Origin: Anaerovibrio lipolyticus DSM 3074
GTDB lineage: Bacteria > Bacillota > Negativicutes > Selenomonadales > Selenomonadaceae
DNA: 64,000 nucleotides
NCBI RefSeq assembly: GCF_900141865.1
Contig: NZ_FQYW01000005.1
Span: 1 to 64,000, forward strand
Direction of reading: 5' to 3'
Position 1 is the stretch's first letter, and every line of letters begins with the position of its first letter. The notes beneath the pieces are model-generated. The model saw nothing but the letters and a program-made list of their open reading frames with translations. It made no database searches and was not told the origin of the DNA. Below, in pieces: positions 7,871-15,173 of this stretch. Both the position numbers and the translations under genes were made by a program.

Positions 7871-7966
7871 ACGAATTAACGGTTCGCATTCAAAGTAGCG
7901 AAGCACTTAAATTAAAGGTTTGCACTCAAAGCAGCAACGCTCTTTAACTGAGCAAAGCCTTTGCTC
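7869..7966 (-). ncRNA. Type III antitoxin RNA with two 36-nt tandem repeats
   Basis: Two consecutive 36-nt units occupy 7940-7905 and 7904-7869 (minus-strand order). They match at 26 of 36 positions and share cores such as GCTDCTTTGARTGCRAACC. Upstream, a short leader folds into a perfect hairpin GAGCAAAG...CTTTGCTC (7950-7966) followed by a GTTAAA that resembles the repeat tail. ToxI units are also 36 nt and the AbiQ antitoxin has under three units of 35 nt. Each unit is expected to form a pseudoknot that binds one toxin. Exact RNA ends are unknown. Confidence 0.72.
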
Positions 7967-7972
7967 ACCTAC

Positions 7973-8001
7973 ATTATATTTGTATTCTTAGTAAAAATCA
8001 A
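7973..8001 (-). promoter_or_regulatory. Promoter of the type III toxin-antitoxin operon
   Basis: TTGATT (7996-8001) and TATAAT (7973-7978) are separated by exactly 17 bases on the minus strand, and transcription would start just before the antitoxin hairpin. This is one of the best sigma-70-type promoters in the window. Confidence 0.8.
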
Positions 8002-8098
8002 CCATCTTTATAGAGAGATTGTTAATTGTTAGGTTGATAATATAATTAAACTAATTTCATATCTTTATTCTTTATATTTATATTATAATATTTTAGAA

Positions 8099-8527
8099 TT
8101 AGTATTTCAATACTTTTATTTTTTCACCAGCCTTGTGTTCTTTCAAAAAATCTCCCATATTAAACTTACATATCGAAATCAAATTTCTCAAAGGTATTAT
8201 CAAGGAATCTATCCCACTCAACATAGCCAGGATGGAATCAACATCCTTACAGGCTTCACAGCCCTAAATGCGCTCCAGCTTAATCTGGCGGAAATCTCCC
8301 TTTGGTGTGCTTCCCATTGCCACATAGCCCATCATAATATTTCCTTCTGGAATCACAGTGTCCTTATTAATTCTGTATGGCTCGAAATTTTTCACCACCC
8401 AAAAGTTATCGCAGTCGGCACCATCCTTATTTTCTTTTATATATGCCCCGCCATTTACTGGCACATCATAAGGACGAGGGCCTTTATACCATTTCATCCA
8501 TGCTATATTGCAGAACAAAATTTTCAT
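8099..8527 (-). pseudogene. Degraded gene of unknown function (MKILFCNIAWMKWYKG family)
   Basis: The first 87 codons are open (MKILFCNIAWMKWYKG, then VPVNGGAYIKEN, and finally IKLERI) and then meet TAG at 8264. In-frame coding continues after the stop as GCEACKDVDSIL. A sensible continuation (VEWDRFLDNTFEKFDFDM) then needs a frame change, and GDFLKEHKAGEKIKVLKY returns to the first frame until TAA at 8099. A nonsense mutation plus at least one indel is the simplest reading. The gene keeps a strong AGGAGG ribosome-binding site. I recognise the N-terminal pattern from uncharacterised proteins but know no function. Confidence 0.55.
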
Positions 8528-8831
8528 TACTGATTTCCCTCCTCCTTTGATTTATTTTTTATTTATCTTGTGAGCTAAGTATAACAAAATACTTTTATGA
8601 AGGCAGGGGACAACTTGTCCCCCAAAATAGAATACTATCATTATTGAAATCGAATTACTTACTTAACCTTACCGCATGAAAATTATACGCGATTCTTAGA
8701 TAGCTGAATATTTCTACACTATTTTATGGTTCAGAAAGTATAAGATGTTATTAAACTCCAAACAAAAAAGTGAAGCAAACAGCATCAAAACTTATTTGCT
8801 CCACCTGAAAAATGATTACAAATATTCACTC
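8528..8831. other. Intergenic region with palindrome and probable promoter
   Basis: This 304-bp stretch between the pseudogene and thiC has no credible gene. It holds the 17-bp perfect palindrome GGGGACAACTTGTCCCC (8606-8622). A minus-strand -10-like TATACT (8578-8583) has CTGCCT at the -35 position (8601-8606), so the palindrome abuts the promoter of the pseudogene and could be an operator. The rest is AT-rich without visible structure. Confidence 0.5.
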
Positions 8832-10145
8832 TCAAAGTATATCAATTATTTCCCCGGCCAGGGCCTTGTTCATGGATCTCACAGCACAGAATTTTCCGCA
8901 CATGCTGCAGGTATCTGCATGATCATCCTCAGGGGCACGGGAGTCGCGGATAGACTTGGCTGTTTCCGGGTCCAAAGCCTCCCTGTACTGTGCCTCCCAA
9001 TCCAGCTTTCGTCTGGCATCCGCCATACGGTCATCCTGAGCACGAGCCCCCGGCAAGTCCTTGGCAATATCCGCTGCATGGGCTGCTATCTTGCTGGCAA
9101 TAATACCTTCCCGTACATCATCCACATTTGGCAATGCCAGATGCTCTGCTGGGGTAACATAGCACAGGAAAGCCGCCCCGCTCATAGCAGCTATGGCACC
9201 ACCAATGGCGGCAGTAATATGATCATATCCCGGAGCAATATCCGTAACCAAAGGCCCCAAAACATAGAATGGGGCTCCCTTACATATAGTCTGCTGTACC
9301 TTCATATTGGCGGCTATCTGATCCATAGGTACATGACCCGGCCCCTCCACCATTACTTGGACATCCTTGTCCCAAGCCCGTTGGGTAAGCTCACCCAAGC
9401 GAATCAGCTCCTCTATCTGCACCCCATCGGTGGCATCAGCCAGACACCCTGGACGACAGGCATCTCCAAGGCTTACCGTTACATCGTATTCACGGCAAAT
9501 GTCCAAAATCTCATCATAATATTCGTAGAAAGGATTTTCCTCCCCCGTCATGGACATCCAGGCAAAAACTAGAGAGCCCCCCCGCGAAACGATATTCATC
9601 TTCCGCTCGCCCTTGCGAATCTGCTCAATAGTCTTTCTGGTAATACCGCAGTGGAGAGTGACAAAATCCACGCCATCCTCAGCGTGAAGTCTTACCACAT
9701 CCACAAAATCCTTGGCTGTCAGAGTTGCCAAATCCCTCTGATAGTGAATCACCGCATCATAAACCGGCACAGTCCCCACCATGGCAGGGCATTCCCGGCA
9801 CAGCTTCTGTCTGAAGGGCTGGGTATTGCCATGGGAGGATAGGTCCATAATAGCCTCTGCTCCCAAATTAACGGCACTCATAACCTTTTGCATTTCTATA
9901 TCATAGTCCTTGCAGTCCCTTGATACACCCAGATTAACATTTATCTTGGTTTTCAGCATACTGCCTACTCCATTGGGTTCAAGGCTCTTATGATTTACAT
10001 TGGCAGGAATGGCTACCTTCCCCTGGGCCACCATATCCATAATAAAGGAAACCTCCCTGTTTTCCTTTTTGGCCACAGCCTCTATCTCAGGTGTAACGAT
10101 ACCCCTTCTGGCTGCATCCATTTGTGTTGCATACTCTCTTTTCAT
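8832..10145 (-). CDS. thiC: Phosphomethylpyrimidine synthase (HMP-P synthase)
   Basis: Radical SAM enzyme that rearranges aminoimidazole ribotide to HMP phosphate for thiamin. Hallmarks of the 437-residue protein are IPANVNHKSLEPNGVG, MDLSSHGNTQPFR, the long TIM-barrel core (VEGPGHVPMDQI, YVLGPLVTDIAPGYDHI) and the C-terminal cluster CSMCGKFC (C413, C416, C420). The last cluster spacing is one residue shorter than the classical Cx2Cx4C. The protein matches the short form of ThiC, without the N-terminal extension of the E. coli enzyme. GGGAGG precedes the ATG. The gene is alone, under a TPP riboswitch, so transcription falls when thiamin pyrophosphate is plentiful. Confidence 0.97.
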   Translation of the reverse strand: MKREYATQMDAARRGIVTPEIEAVAKKENREVSFIMDMVAQGKVAIPANVNHKSLEPNGVGSMLKTKINVNLGVSRDCKDYDIEMQKVMSAVNLGAEAIMDLSSHGNTQPFRQKLCRECPAMVGTVPVYDAVIHYQRDLATLTAKDFVDVVRLHAEDGVDFVTLHCGITRKTIEQIRKGERKMNIVSRGGSLVFAWMSMTGEENPFYEYYDEILDICREYDVTVSLGDACRPGCLADATDGVQIEELIRLGELTQRAWDKDVQVMVEGPGHVPMDQIAANMKVQQTICKGAPFYVLGPLVTDIAPGYDHITAAIGGAIAAMSGAAFLCYVTPAEHLALPNVDDVREGIIASKIAAHAADIAKDLPGARAQDDRMADARRKLDWEAQYREALDPETAKSIRDSRAPEDDHADTCSMCGKFCAVRSMNKALAGEIIDIL

Positions 10146-10165
10146 TTCATGTACCTCCCAAAAAC

Positions 10166-10260
10166 AAGCAAGATGAAAGCATACTGGCTTTCATCAGCCC
10201 TTACACGAAATCTAGAGCTCATCTTCATCTTTCAGATTCGATTCGCTAAGATTTCATAAT
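10166..10260. repeat. 95-bp repeat, copy A, in the thiC leader
   Basis: This segment matches 11625-11719 at 87 of 95 positions. On the thiC strand it begins right at the U-run of the riboswitch terminator and ends just before the ribosome-binding site. Internal pairings are GAAATCT with AGATTTC and GATGAAAG with CTTTCATC; one change in the flank (U-G versus C-G) keeps pairing. It could be a small mobile repeat or a structured RNA element acting after terminator read-through. Confidence 0.85.
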
Positions 10261-10426
10261 AAAAGACAGTGCCCGATTGGACACTGCCTTACTTTTTATA
10301 TATGTATCAGAGCGAGGGCCACATCAACCCTATATGCTCTGTAAGCATTCCTACGTTGGCATTATCCAAATCAGGTTCAGGGTCGTGTGTCTTTTCATAC
10401 ACACCTCTCAGCATTTCCGCTCCCCT
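10261..10426 (-). promoter_or_regulatory. TPP riboswitch with intrinsic terminator controlling thiC
   Basis: The aptamer lies at about 10345-10425 on the minus strand: GGGGAGCGGAAATGCTGAGA, then ACCCTGAACCTGAT, then GGATAATGCCAACGTAGGAA, all signature thi-box segments. Downstream a CAGAGC...GCTCTG helix may take part in the switch. The terminator is GGCAGTG/CACTGTC (10265-10288) followed by TTTTATT. TPP binding should favour the terminator and lower thiC transcription. Confidence 0.95.
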
Positions 10427-10511
10427 TGCTATTCTGTTACCTCTTAAATATATCACTGTATATAGATTATGACAATTATTTTTCATAATTAATCATTATT
10501 TGCCTTGTTTT

Positions 10512-11537
10512 TTAAGCCTCATTGGACTGCTGAATATATGCCTCCATGGTTTTGTATGCTTTACCACTATCTATCATTTCAGCCGCCAGTTCAATACCAG
10601 CCTGCATGGTTGGTGCCTTCTGAGCCACATAAAGGGCCAGTCCCGCATTCATCAGCACAGCATTTCTCTTGGTACCCTGAATTTTACCAGACAAAACGCC
10701 TTTGGTAATCTCAGCATTTTCCTCGGCAGTGCCTCCCACCAGTTCATCCTTGCTTCCACGCACCAGACCGAAATCCTCAGGGCAAATCTGGGTAGTACGA
10801 TAATAGCCATTCTTAAGCTCGCATACAGTGGTAGGAGCACTTGGAGATATCTCATCCAGACGATCCTTGCCGTGAACCACCACAGCATTGGCTACACCTA
10901 GCTTATCCAAAACCTTGGCTACCGGCTCCACCAAATATTCATCATAAACACCCAGCAGGAAGTAGTCCGGATTGGCTGGGTTTGTCAATGGACCAAGAAT
11001 ATTAAATACTGTTCTAAAGCCCAGCTCCTTGCGGATAGGACCAACATACTTCATAGCACTATGATATTTCTGGGCAAAAAGGAAGCACATGCCACAGCCG
11101 TTAAGCATCTCCAATGCCTTTTCAGGACTCTGCTGAATATTTACTCCAAGGGCCTCCTGCACATCAGCAGTACCGGATTTGGAGGAAGCCGCCCTATTGC
11201 CGTGCTTTGCCACCTTTACCCCAGCTGCAGCAATAACAAAGGCAGAGGTAGTGGAAATATTAAAGGTATTGGAACGGTCACCGCCGGTCCCCACAATTTC
11301 CAGCACCTTGAGGCCAGGGTGTGGAACCGGAGTAGCCAGTTCACGCATAGCTGCTGCACAGCCGGAGATTTCCGCTATGGTTTCCGCTCTGGTGCTCTTG
11401 GTGGAAAGAGCTGCCAAAAAGGCTGCATTCTGGGTTTGAGAGGTCTGGCCCTTCATAATTTCATTCATTACAGTGTACGCCTCATCATAGGTCAGGTCCT
11501 CTTTTCTTACTATTTTTTCAATTGCTTCTCTAATCAT
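10512..11537 (-). CDS. trpD: Anthranilate phosphoribosyltransferase
   Basis: Joins anthranilate to PRPP, the second committed step of tryptophan synthesis. The 341-residue protein has an N-terminal helical domain ([19 protein letters not shown]), the PRPP loop [35 protein letters not shown] and the acidic [13 protein letters not shown] region. The start at 11537 follows GAAAGGAG; an upstream in-frame extension to 11705 runs into leader sequence and is rejected. No other trp gene is adjacent. A tryptophan-type T-box precedes it, so it is induced when tRNA-Trp is uncharged. As an orphan it may serve to use anthranilate made or imported elsewhere. Confidence 0.95.
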   Translation of the reverse strand: MIREAIEKIVRKEDLTYDEAYTVMNEIMKGQTSQTQNAAFLAALSTKSTRAETIAEISGCAAAMRELATPVPHPGLKVLEIVGTGGDRSNTFNISTTSAFVIAAAGVKVAKHGNRAASSKSGTADVQEALGVNIQQSPEKALEMLNGCGMCFLFAQKYHSAMKYVGPIRKELGFRTVFNILGPLTNPANPDYFLLGVYDEYLVEPVAKVLDKLGVANAVVVHGKDRLDEISPSAPTTVCELKNGYYRTTQICPEDFGLVRGSKDELVGGTAEENAEITKGVLSGKIQGTKRNAVLMNAGLALYVAQKAPTMQAGIELAAEMIDSGKAYKTMEAYIQQSNEA

Positions 11538-11624
11538 TTTTTTGGCTCCTTTCAAACAGCAAAACATTTTTTTGAAAGCTCTTAACTGCTTTCCTTCCAG
11601 CAGCCTGACCGAAGTGTGGACAAT

Positions 11625-11719
11625 AAGCAAGATGAAAGTATACAGGCTTTCATCAGCCCTTATACGAAATCTAAAGTTCATCTTCATCTTACAGATTCGA
11701 TTCACTAAGATTTCGTAAT
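11625..11719. repeat. 95-bp repeat, copy B, in the trpD leader
   Basis: About 92 percent identical to 10166-10260 and in the same orientation. It again starts directly after the U-run of a leader terminator (here the T-box) and ends 87 bases before the trpD ATG. The stems GAAATCT/AGATTTC and GATGAAAG/CTTTCATC are intact. Its position relative to the terminator is the same as in copy A, to within a base. Confidence 0.85.
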
Positions 11720-11725
11720 AAAAAA

Positions 11726-11990
11726 GCCCTCAACGATAAAAACTATCGTCAAGGGCGAGAATAAACTATTCCCGTGGTGCCACCTAGATTTGCGACTTCA
11801 CACACTCAGCAGGATACCATCATATCCCCGGCAACTAACGTATGCCTTCACGTCATGAGATACTCTGCCATGTACAAAATCCATTGCATTTCATCATGCC
11901 CTCTGTGGTCCATTTACAAATCAGCGTTCTATCCGGCTCCCAGCTTCCCGGACTCTCTGTGAGTGCCCCTTTTGCTTGATCTCCACATCA
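11726..11990 (-). promoter_or_regulatory. T-box leader, tryptophan specificity, upstream of trpD
   Basis: On the minus strand the antiterminator T-box motif reads AGGTGGCACCACGGG (complement of 11771-11786) and is followed by a strong terminator, GCCCTTGACGATAG with CTATCGTTGAGGGC-type pairing (11726-11756) and a T-run. The stem I region holds AGAGAGTCCGGG and, in the specifier loop position, AAATGGACCACAGAG, giving the Trp codon UGG followed by a purine. Uncharged tRNA-Trp would stabilise the antiterminator and allow trpD expression. The exact 5' end is uncertain. Confidence 0.88.
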
Positions 11991-12067
11991 TAGGTTTGTT
12001 CAATATTATTTTTGAACCTGTTAGTATTAAACAGCAAAATCAAAAAAATGTCAAGGTAAATGTTACT

Positions 12068-12667
12068 TTACATTTTACTGGTATCTATAGTACAGTCACA
12101 TTGTCCTTCTACGGTGCACACAGAAAAATATCTTTCCTCAAAAGGAATCCAGCGGGACTCAAACATTTTGGCCGCCTCGGCGCCATTTCGCCTTATAATC
12201 CTCTCCATCTGTTCCTCAGTAGACACCGTCATAAATATGCGATAATCATATATATTCACCAGTGAAGGATGGCAGCTATAGGAGCCCTCCACAATGCATA
12301 GGTTACCAGGACGGATAACCACCACATCCTGCAGTGACTGGCTTTTGCAGTCAAACCTCTGATAAGGAAGCTCTACCACGCCCTTTCGCAAGGGCTCCAG
12401 CACCTCAAACAGAAATCTTTCATGATCCACATTTTCTCCCGGCGTATTGAACCTCTCCGGGGTCCGTTGCTCCGGCCGCAGAAAGAAATCATCCATGTGA
12501 AAAACCGTGGCCCCGGTCTGCTCCTCCAAATACTGTGCCAAGGTGGTTTTTCCGGCACCACATCTGCCATCGATAGCAATAATTATCCTTTTATTCTTAT
12601 GACATTCCATTAGGGAATGGATTCTATTCAATATGTTTTCTGAAGATATACTGTAATTTTCTTTCAA
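12068..12667 (-). CDS. Uridine kinase-like P-loop kinase
   Basis: The 199-residue protein has a Walker A motif GRCGAGKTT (about residues 34-42), then FHMDDFFLRPEQRTPERFNTPGENVDHERF, the substrate-binding DDFF/EN-D pattern of the uridine kinase/phosphoribulokinase group, and EGSYSCHP as the Walker B-like strand. RNGAEAAKMFESRWIPFEERYF resembles the lid segment. It probably phosphorylates a nucleoside or a related small molecule; the substrate is not certain because many relatives are annotated only as AAA or uridine kinase-like. It lies between the T-box of trpD and the cobalamin-related phosphatase gene, with its own upstream gap of 84 bases. Confidence 0.75.
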   Translation of the reverse strand: MKENYSISSENILNRIHSLMECHKNKRIIIAIDGRCGAGKTTLAQYLEEQTGATVFHMDDFFLRPEQRTPERFNTPGENVDHERFLFEVLEPLRKGVVELPYQRFDCKSQSLQDVVVIRPGNLCIVEGSYSCHPSLVNIYDYRIFMTVSTEEQMERIIRRNGAEAAKMFESRWIPFEERYFSVCTVEGQCDCTIDTSKM

Positions 12668-12751
12668 TATAAATCCCCCACTTTACTACCCGTATAGTAT
12701 AACATAAGCGGATGGCAGGTGGGGAAATATTATACTGTTATTGTACTCTCA

Positions 12752-13324
12752 TTACTGCTGTACCTCTCCCAAGGAAAATTTCAGCTTCCAAAAATCATCC
12801 ACTGGGCGATTTTCATTAATGAGCTTTATTACCTTCAGCACCCCGCCATGGGATACCACCACGGAATCACCTTCAAAGGCGTCTATTTTCCGTTCAAGAC
12901 CCTTCCAGCACCATTCAACACGCTGATAAAATTTCTTGAAGCTCTCTCCCTGAGGAAATCGGAAATTAATCCAATCCTCCTGCCATTCAAGGCATTCCTC
13001 CGGATATTTCTCCTTTATTTCCTCGTAATCCATGCCTTCCCAACGGCCAAAATCTATTTCCGTCAGATAAGGCACCACTTCTATTTGGCAGGGAACATCC
13101 AGATTTTCCTCCAGTATGCAGGCCGTCCTAAAAGCCCTCTGCAACGGACTGGTGAAAATGGCCACCTCATGGGCAGAATTATCCTTCAGAAGCTCTGAAA
13201 GCTCATGTGCGGCCTCCCTGGCCTGCTCCATGCCCTGCTCTGTCAATAGGGTATCCAATCTGCCATAGTAACCCCTATGACAATTTCCCTCAGATTCTCC
13301 ATGTCTTACCAAATAGGTTGCCAT
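12752..13324 (-). CDS. cobC: Histidine phosphatase, alpha-ribazole phosphatase-like
   Basis: Histidine phosphatase superfamily member of 190 residues with the phosphoacceptor LVRHGES (H8), TSPLQRAFRTA, the catalytic acid in EIDFGRWEGMDYEEI and the second histidine in VVVSHGGVL. Position directly after cobT suggests that it removes the 5' phosphate of alpha-ribazole phosphate in B12 nucleotide-loop assembly. Adenosylcobalamin is the cofactor of the ethanolamine lyase in the same gene run. The ATG at 13324 has AGGTGAG at good spacing; a GTG at 13333 is less well supported. The family is broad, so the substrate assignment is inference from context. Confidence 0.78.
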   Translation of the reverse strand: MATYLVRHGESEGNCHRGYYGRLDTLLTEQGMEQAREAAHELSELLKDNSAHEVAIFTSPLQRAFRTACILEENLDVPCQIEVVPYLTEIDFGRWEGMDYEEIKEKYPEECLEWQEDWINFRFPQGESFKKFYQRVEWCWKGLERKIDAFEGDSVVVSHGGVLKVIKLINENRPVDDFWKLKFSLGEVQQ

Positions 13325-13355
13325 TGTTCTCACCTACTTATCAAATTAATTATTT

Positions 13356-14387
13356 TTATGACGATTTTGCCCGACAGGCTTCCATAGCTTCAGCCTCCAG
13401 ATGGGCCATCTGATCAATATGGGCCACTGTATAAAGCATTGTCCGCAATATATTCAACTCCAAAATAGCACCTGTGCCCTCACCCAAAGCCAAACCAGCT
13501 CTAATAGGCACCTCATCTTCATTAATGCCCCCCAGGGCCAAAGCGTATTTCATCCCCGGCTCCTTGGAAAGATGAGAAGGTATCATTACACGGGCAACAT
13601 CAGGATGAATTTTGGCAGCACAGGCAAAGGCCACCGCCGTAATAAAGCCATCCAGTACAAATGGAATACGCAGCTCACCGCAGCGAACCATGGCACCACA
13701 TAGGGCTGCAATATCGAAGCCACCCACATAACGAATTATATCCTGTGGTGTTCTCAAAAATTCCTTATATTTCCTCACTGCATCAGCTATAACCTGTCGC
13801 TTGCGCTGTATAACCTCCGGAAAAGCTGGATTGGCACCATATCCCACAATAAATTCTGCGGAGATACCAGAAAGGGCATGAAGGACCGCAGAGGAAGTGG
13901 TAGTATTTCCTATACCCATTTCCCCAAAGGACAGTATATTGTGTCCCTGCCTCACTGCCTCATCCACCTGCTCACAGCCAGCGTCATAAGCCTTTTGAAA
14001 TTCCTCTGCTGTCATGGCCGGTTCCTTCAAAAAATTTCTTGTTCCCTGACGAACCTTGCGGTTAAGTCCTACAGATTCCTCGCGCTTGATCCCCACATCC
14101 ACTACCAGCCAAGGAATGTTATTGGACTGGCAGAAACAGCTGATGGTTGACAGCCCCAGCATCATATTTCTGGCCTGCAAATATGTTATGTCCTGAGATT
14201 GGCGCACTACACCTTCTTCCACTATACCATTATCTGCCGCAAAAATAAAATGAAAAGGCCTAAGATCAAACTGTATTGTCTTCCAGGCCCGCATCAATTT
14301 CTGTATCTGAAGCTCCAACAGACCCAGGCTCTTTTTAGGCACTGCCATCCTTGAGGTTAATCTTGCTGCTTCATCCATCTGTACCAT
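13356..14387 (-). CDS. cobT: Nicotinate-nucleotide-dimethylbenzimidazole phosphoribosyltransferase
   Basis: Makes alpha-ribazole phosphate from nicotinate mononucleotide and a lower-ligand base. The 343 residues are the usual length. Hallmarks are FIFAADNGIVEEGV near the N-terminus, LSFGEMGIGNTTTSSAVL in the middle, GGFDIAALCGAM, and the catalytic glutamate in LALGEGTGAI (E303). It lies 12 bases downstream of eutC in the same direction, so it is probably co-transcribed with the B12-dependent ethanolamine lyase and may let the cell rebuild the proper cobamide for that enzyme. The lower-ligand base used cannot be read from sequence. Confidence 0.95.
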   Translation of the reverse strand: MVQMDEAARLTSRMAVPKKSLGLLELQIQKLMRAWKTIQFDLRPFHFIFAADNGIVEEGVVRQSQDITYLQARNMMLGLSTISCFCQSNNIPWLVVDVGIKREESVGLNRKVRQGTRNFLKEPAMTAEEFQKAYDAGCEQVDEAVRQGHNILSFGEMGIGNTTTSSAVLHALSGISAEFIVGYGANPAFPEVIQRKRQVIADAVRKYKEFLRTPQDIIRYVGGFDIAALCGAMVRCGELRIPFVLDGFITAVAFACAAKIHPDVARVMIPSHLSKEPGMKYALALGGINEDEVPIRAGLALGEGTGAILELNILRTMLYTVAHIDQMAHLEAEAMEACRAKSS

Positions 14388-14399
14388 AATTTTGCCTCC

Positions 14400-15173
14400 T
14401 TAGATTTTCAGTTCAACACCACTTTTCTTCTCCCGCATGAGGATTTCCGTCAAATGAACCACCTGTGCCCCAGCCTCAATAGGAGGTATACCATTGCTGT
14501 AAATGTTTGATACCACTGTGCGCTGGGATTCTGGCTTCTTTGGGCTGGATTCATAAGCCATATATACACTCATGCTTTCCCCAGTGGCCAGTCCCGGTCT
14601 TTCCCCAATTAGTTGTATTGTGACCTTGGCTCCCAGGGCCTCACTGATTCTATCCATGGTGGCTACACGGCTATAGCGGACAAATATTGGAGTTCCCACC
14701 TTGTATTTTTTCTCTCTGAAGCCATCCATCATAATGGCATACATATCCTTCAAATTGGCATTAATAGCAAATCCGCTGAGACCATCCGCCACAATTATCT
14801 GCACATCAGGCTGGTGAATGCAGTCCCTCTTTATGGCTTCAGTACTTTCCTCCGAAAAAATACGCCCCAAATCCGGTCTTCTGACATATTCCTCCTTGTT
14901 ATTGACCATGGTCTGAACTTTGTAAAAGCCCATTTCGTCCACCAGAGATTCATCTATCTCCGTCCAAACTGCATCCTGGGCAATGGCATGGTCGGCCCGA
15001 AATTTCAGCAATGTTTCAGTCTTGAAGCGGTCACCAGCTCGCCCTACCCCCAGTCGGGCATTAGTGGCCTTTTTCAGGCGCTTTACCAGCTCCAAGCTTT
15101 TCGGGTTATCAATTAACACCTTATCCTTAACCTCCGGCAAGGATACATCAGGTACAAATTCTTCTTTCATCAT
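14400..15173 (-). CDS. eutC: Ethanolamine ammonia-lyase small subunit
   Basis: With EutB forms the adenosylcobalamin-dependent enzyme that splits ethanolamine into acetaldehyde and ammonia. The 257-residue protein has ARLGVGRAGDRFKTETLLKF, FRADHAIAQDAV, IVADGLSGFAINAN and the cofactor-contacting LIGERPGLATGESMSVYMAY, all typical EutC segments. The ATG overlaps the eutB stop by four bases, which suggests translational coupling and equal subunit supply. The cobT gene follows at once. No carboxysome-shell (BMC) genes appear nearby, so this looks like a shell-free ethanolamine pathway. Confidence 0.96.
   Translation of the reverse strand: MMKEEFVPDVSLPEVKDKVLIDNPKSLELVKRLKKATNARLGVGRAGDRFKTETLLKFRADHAIAQDAVWTEIDESLVDEMGFYKVQTMVNNKEEYVRRPDLGRIFSEESTEAIKRDCIHQPDVQIIVADGLSGFAINANLKDMYAIMMDGFREKKYKVGTPIFVRYSRVATMDRISEALGAKVTIQLIGERPGLATGESMSVYMAYESSPKKPESQRTVVSNIYSNGIPPIEAGAQVVHLTEILMREKKSGVELKI

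Noticed and set aside
7869-7940. Possible CRISPR fragment because of 36-nt repeats
   Set aside because: The units are directly adjacent without spacers, diverge at 10 positions, and lie between a promoter and a ToxN-like gene, which fits a type III antitoxin.
8745-9572. Plus-strand open frame of 275 codons opposite thiC
   Set aside because: Antisense to thiC with no start signal and no recognisable motif.
10166-10260. CTGATGA in the 95-bp repeat as a hammerhead ribozyme core
   Set aside because: The GAAA and cleavage-site parts are not arranged with a pairing stem I; the match is by chance.
11538-11705. Longer trpD start giving a 56-residue N-terminal extension
   Set aside because: The extension overlaps the 95-bp leader repeat and the normal TrpD start at 11537 has a GAAAGGAG site.
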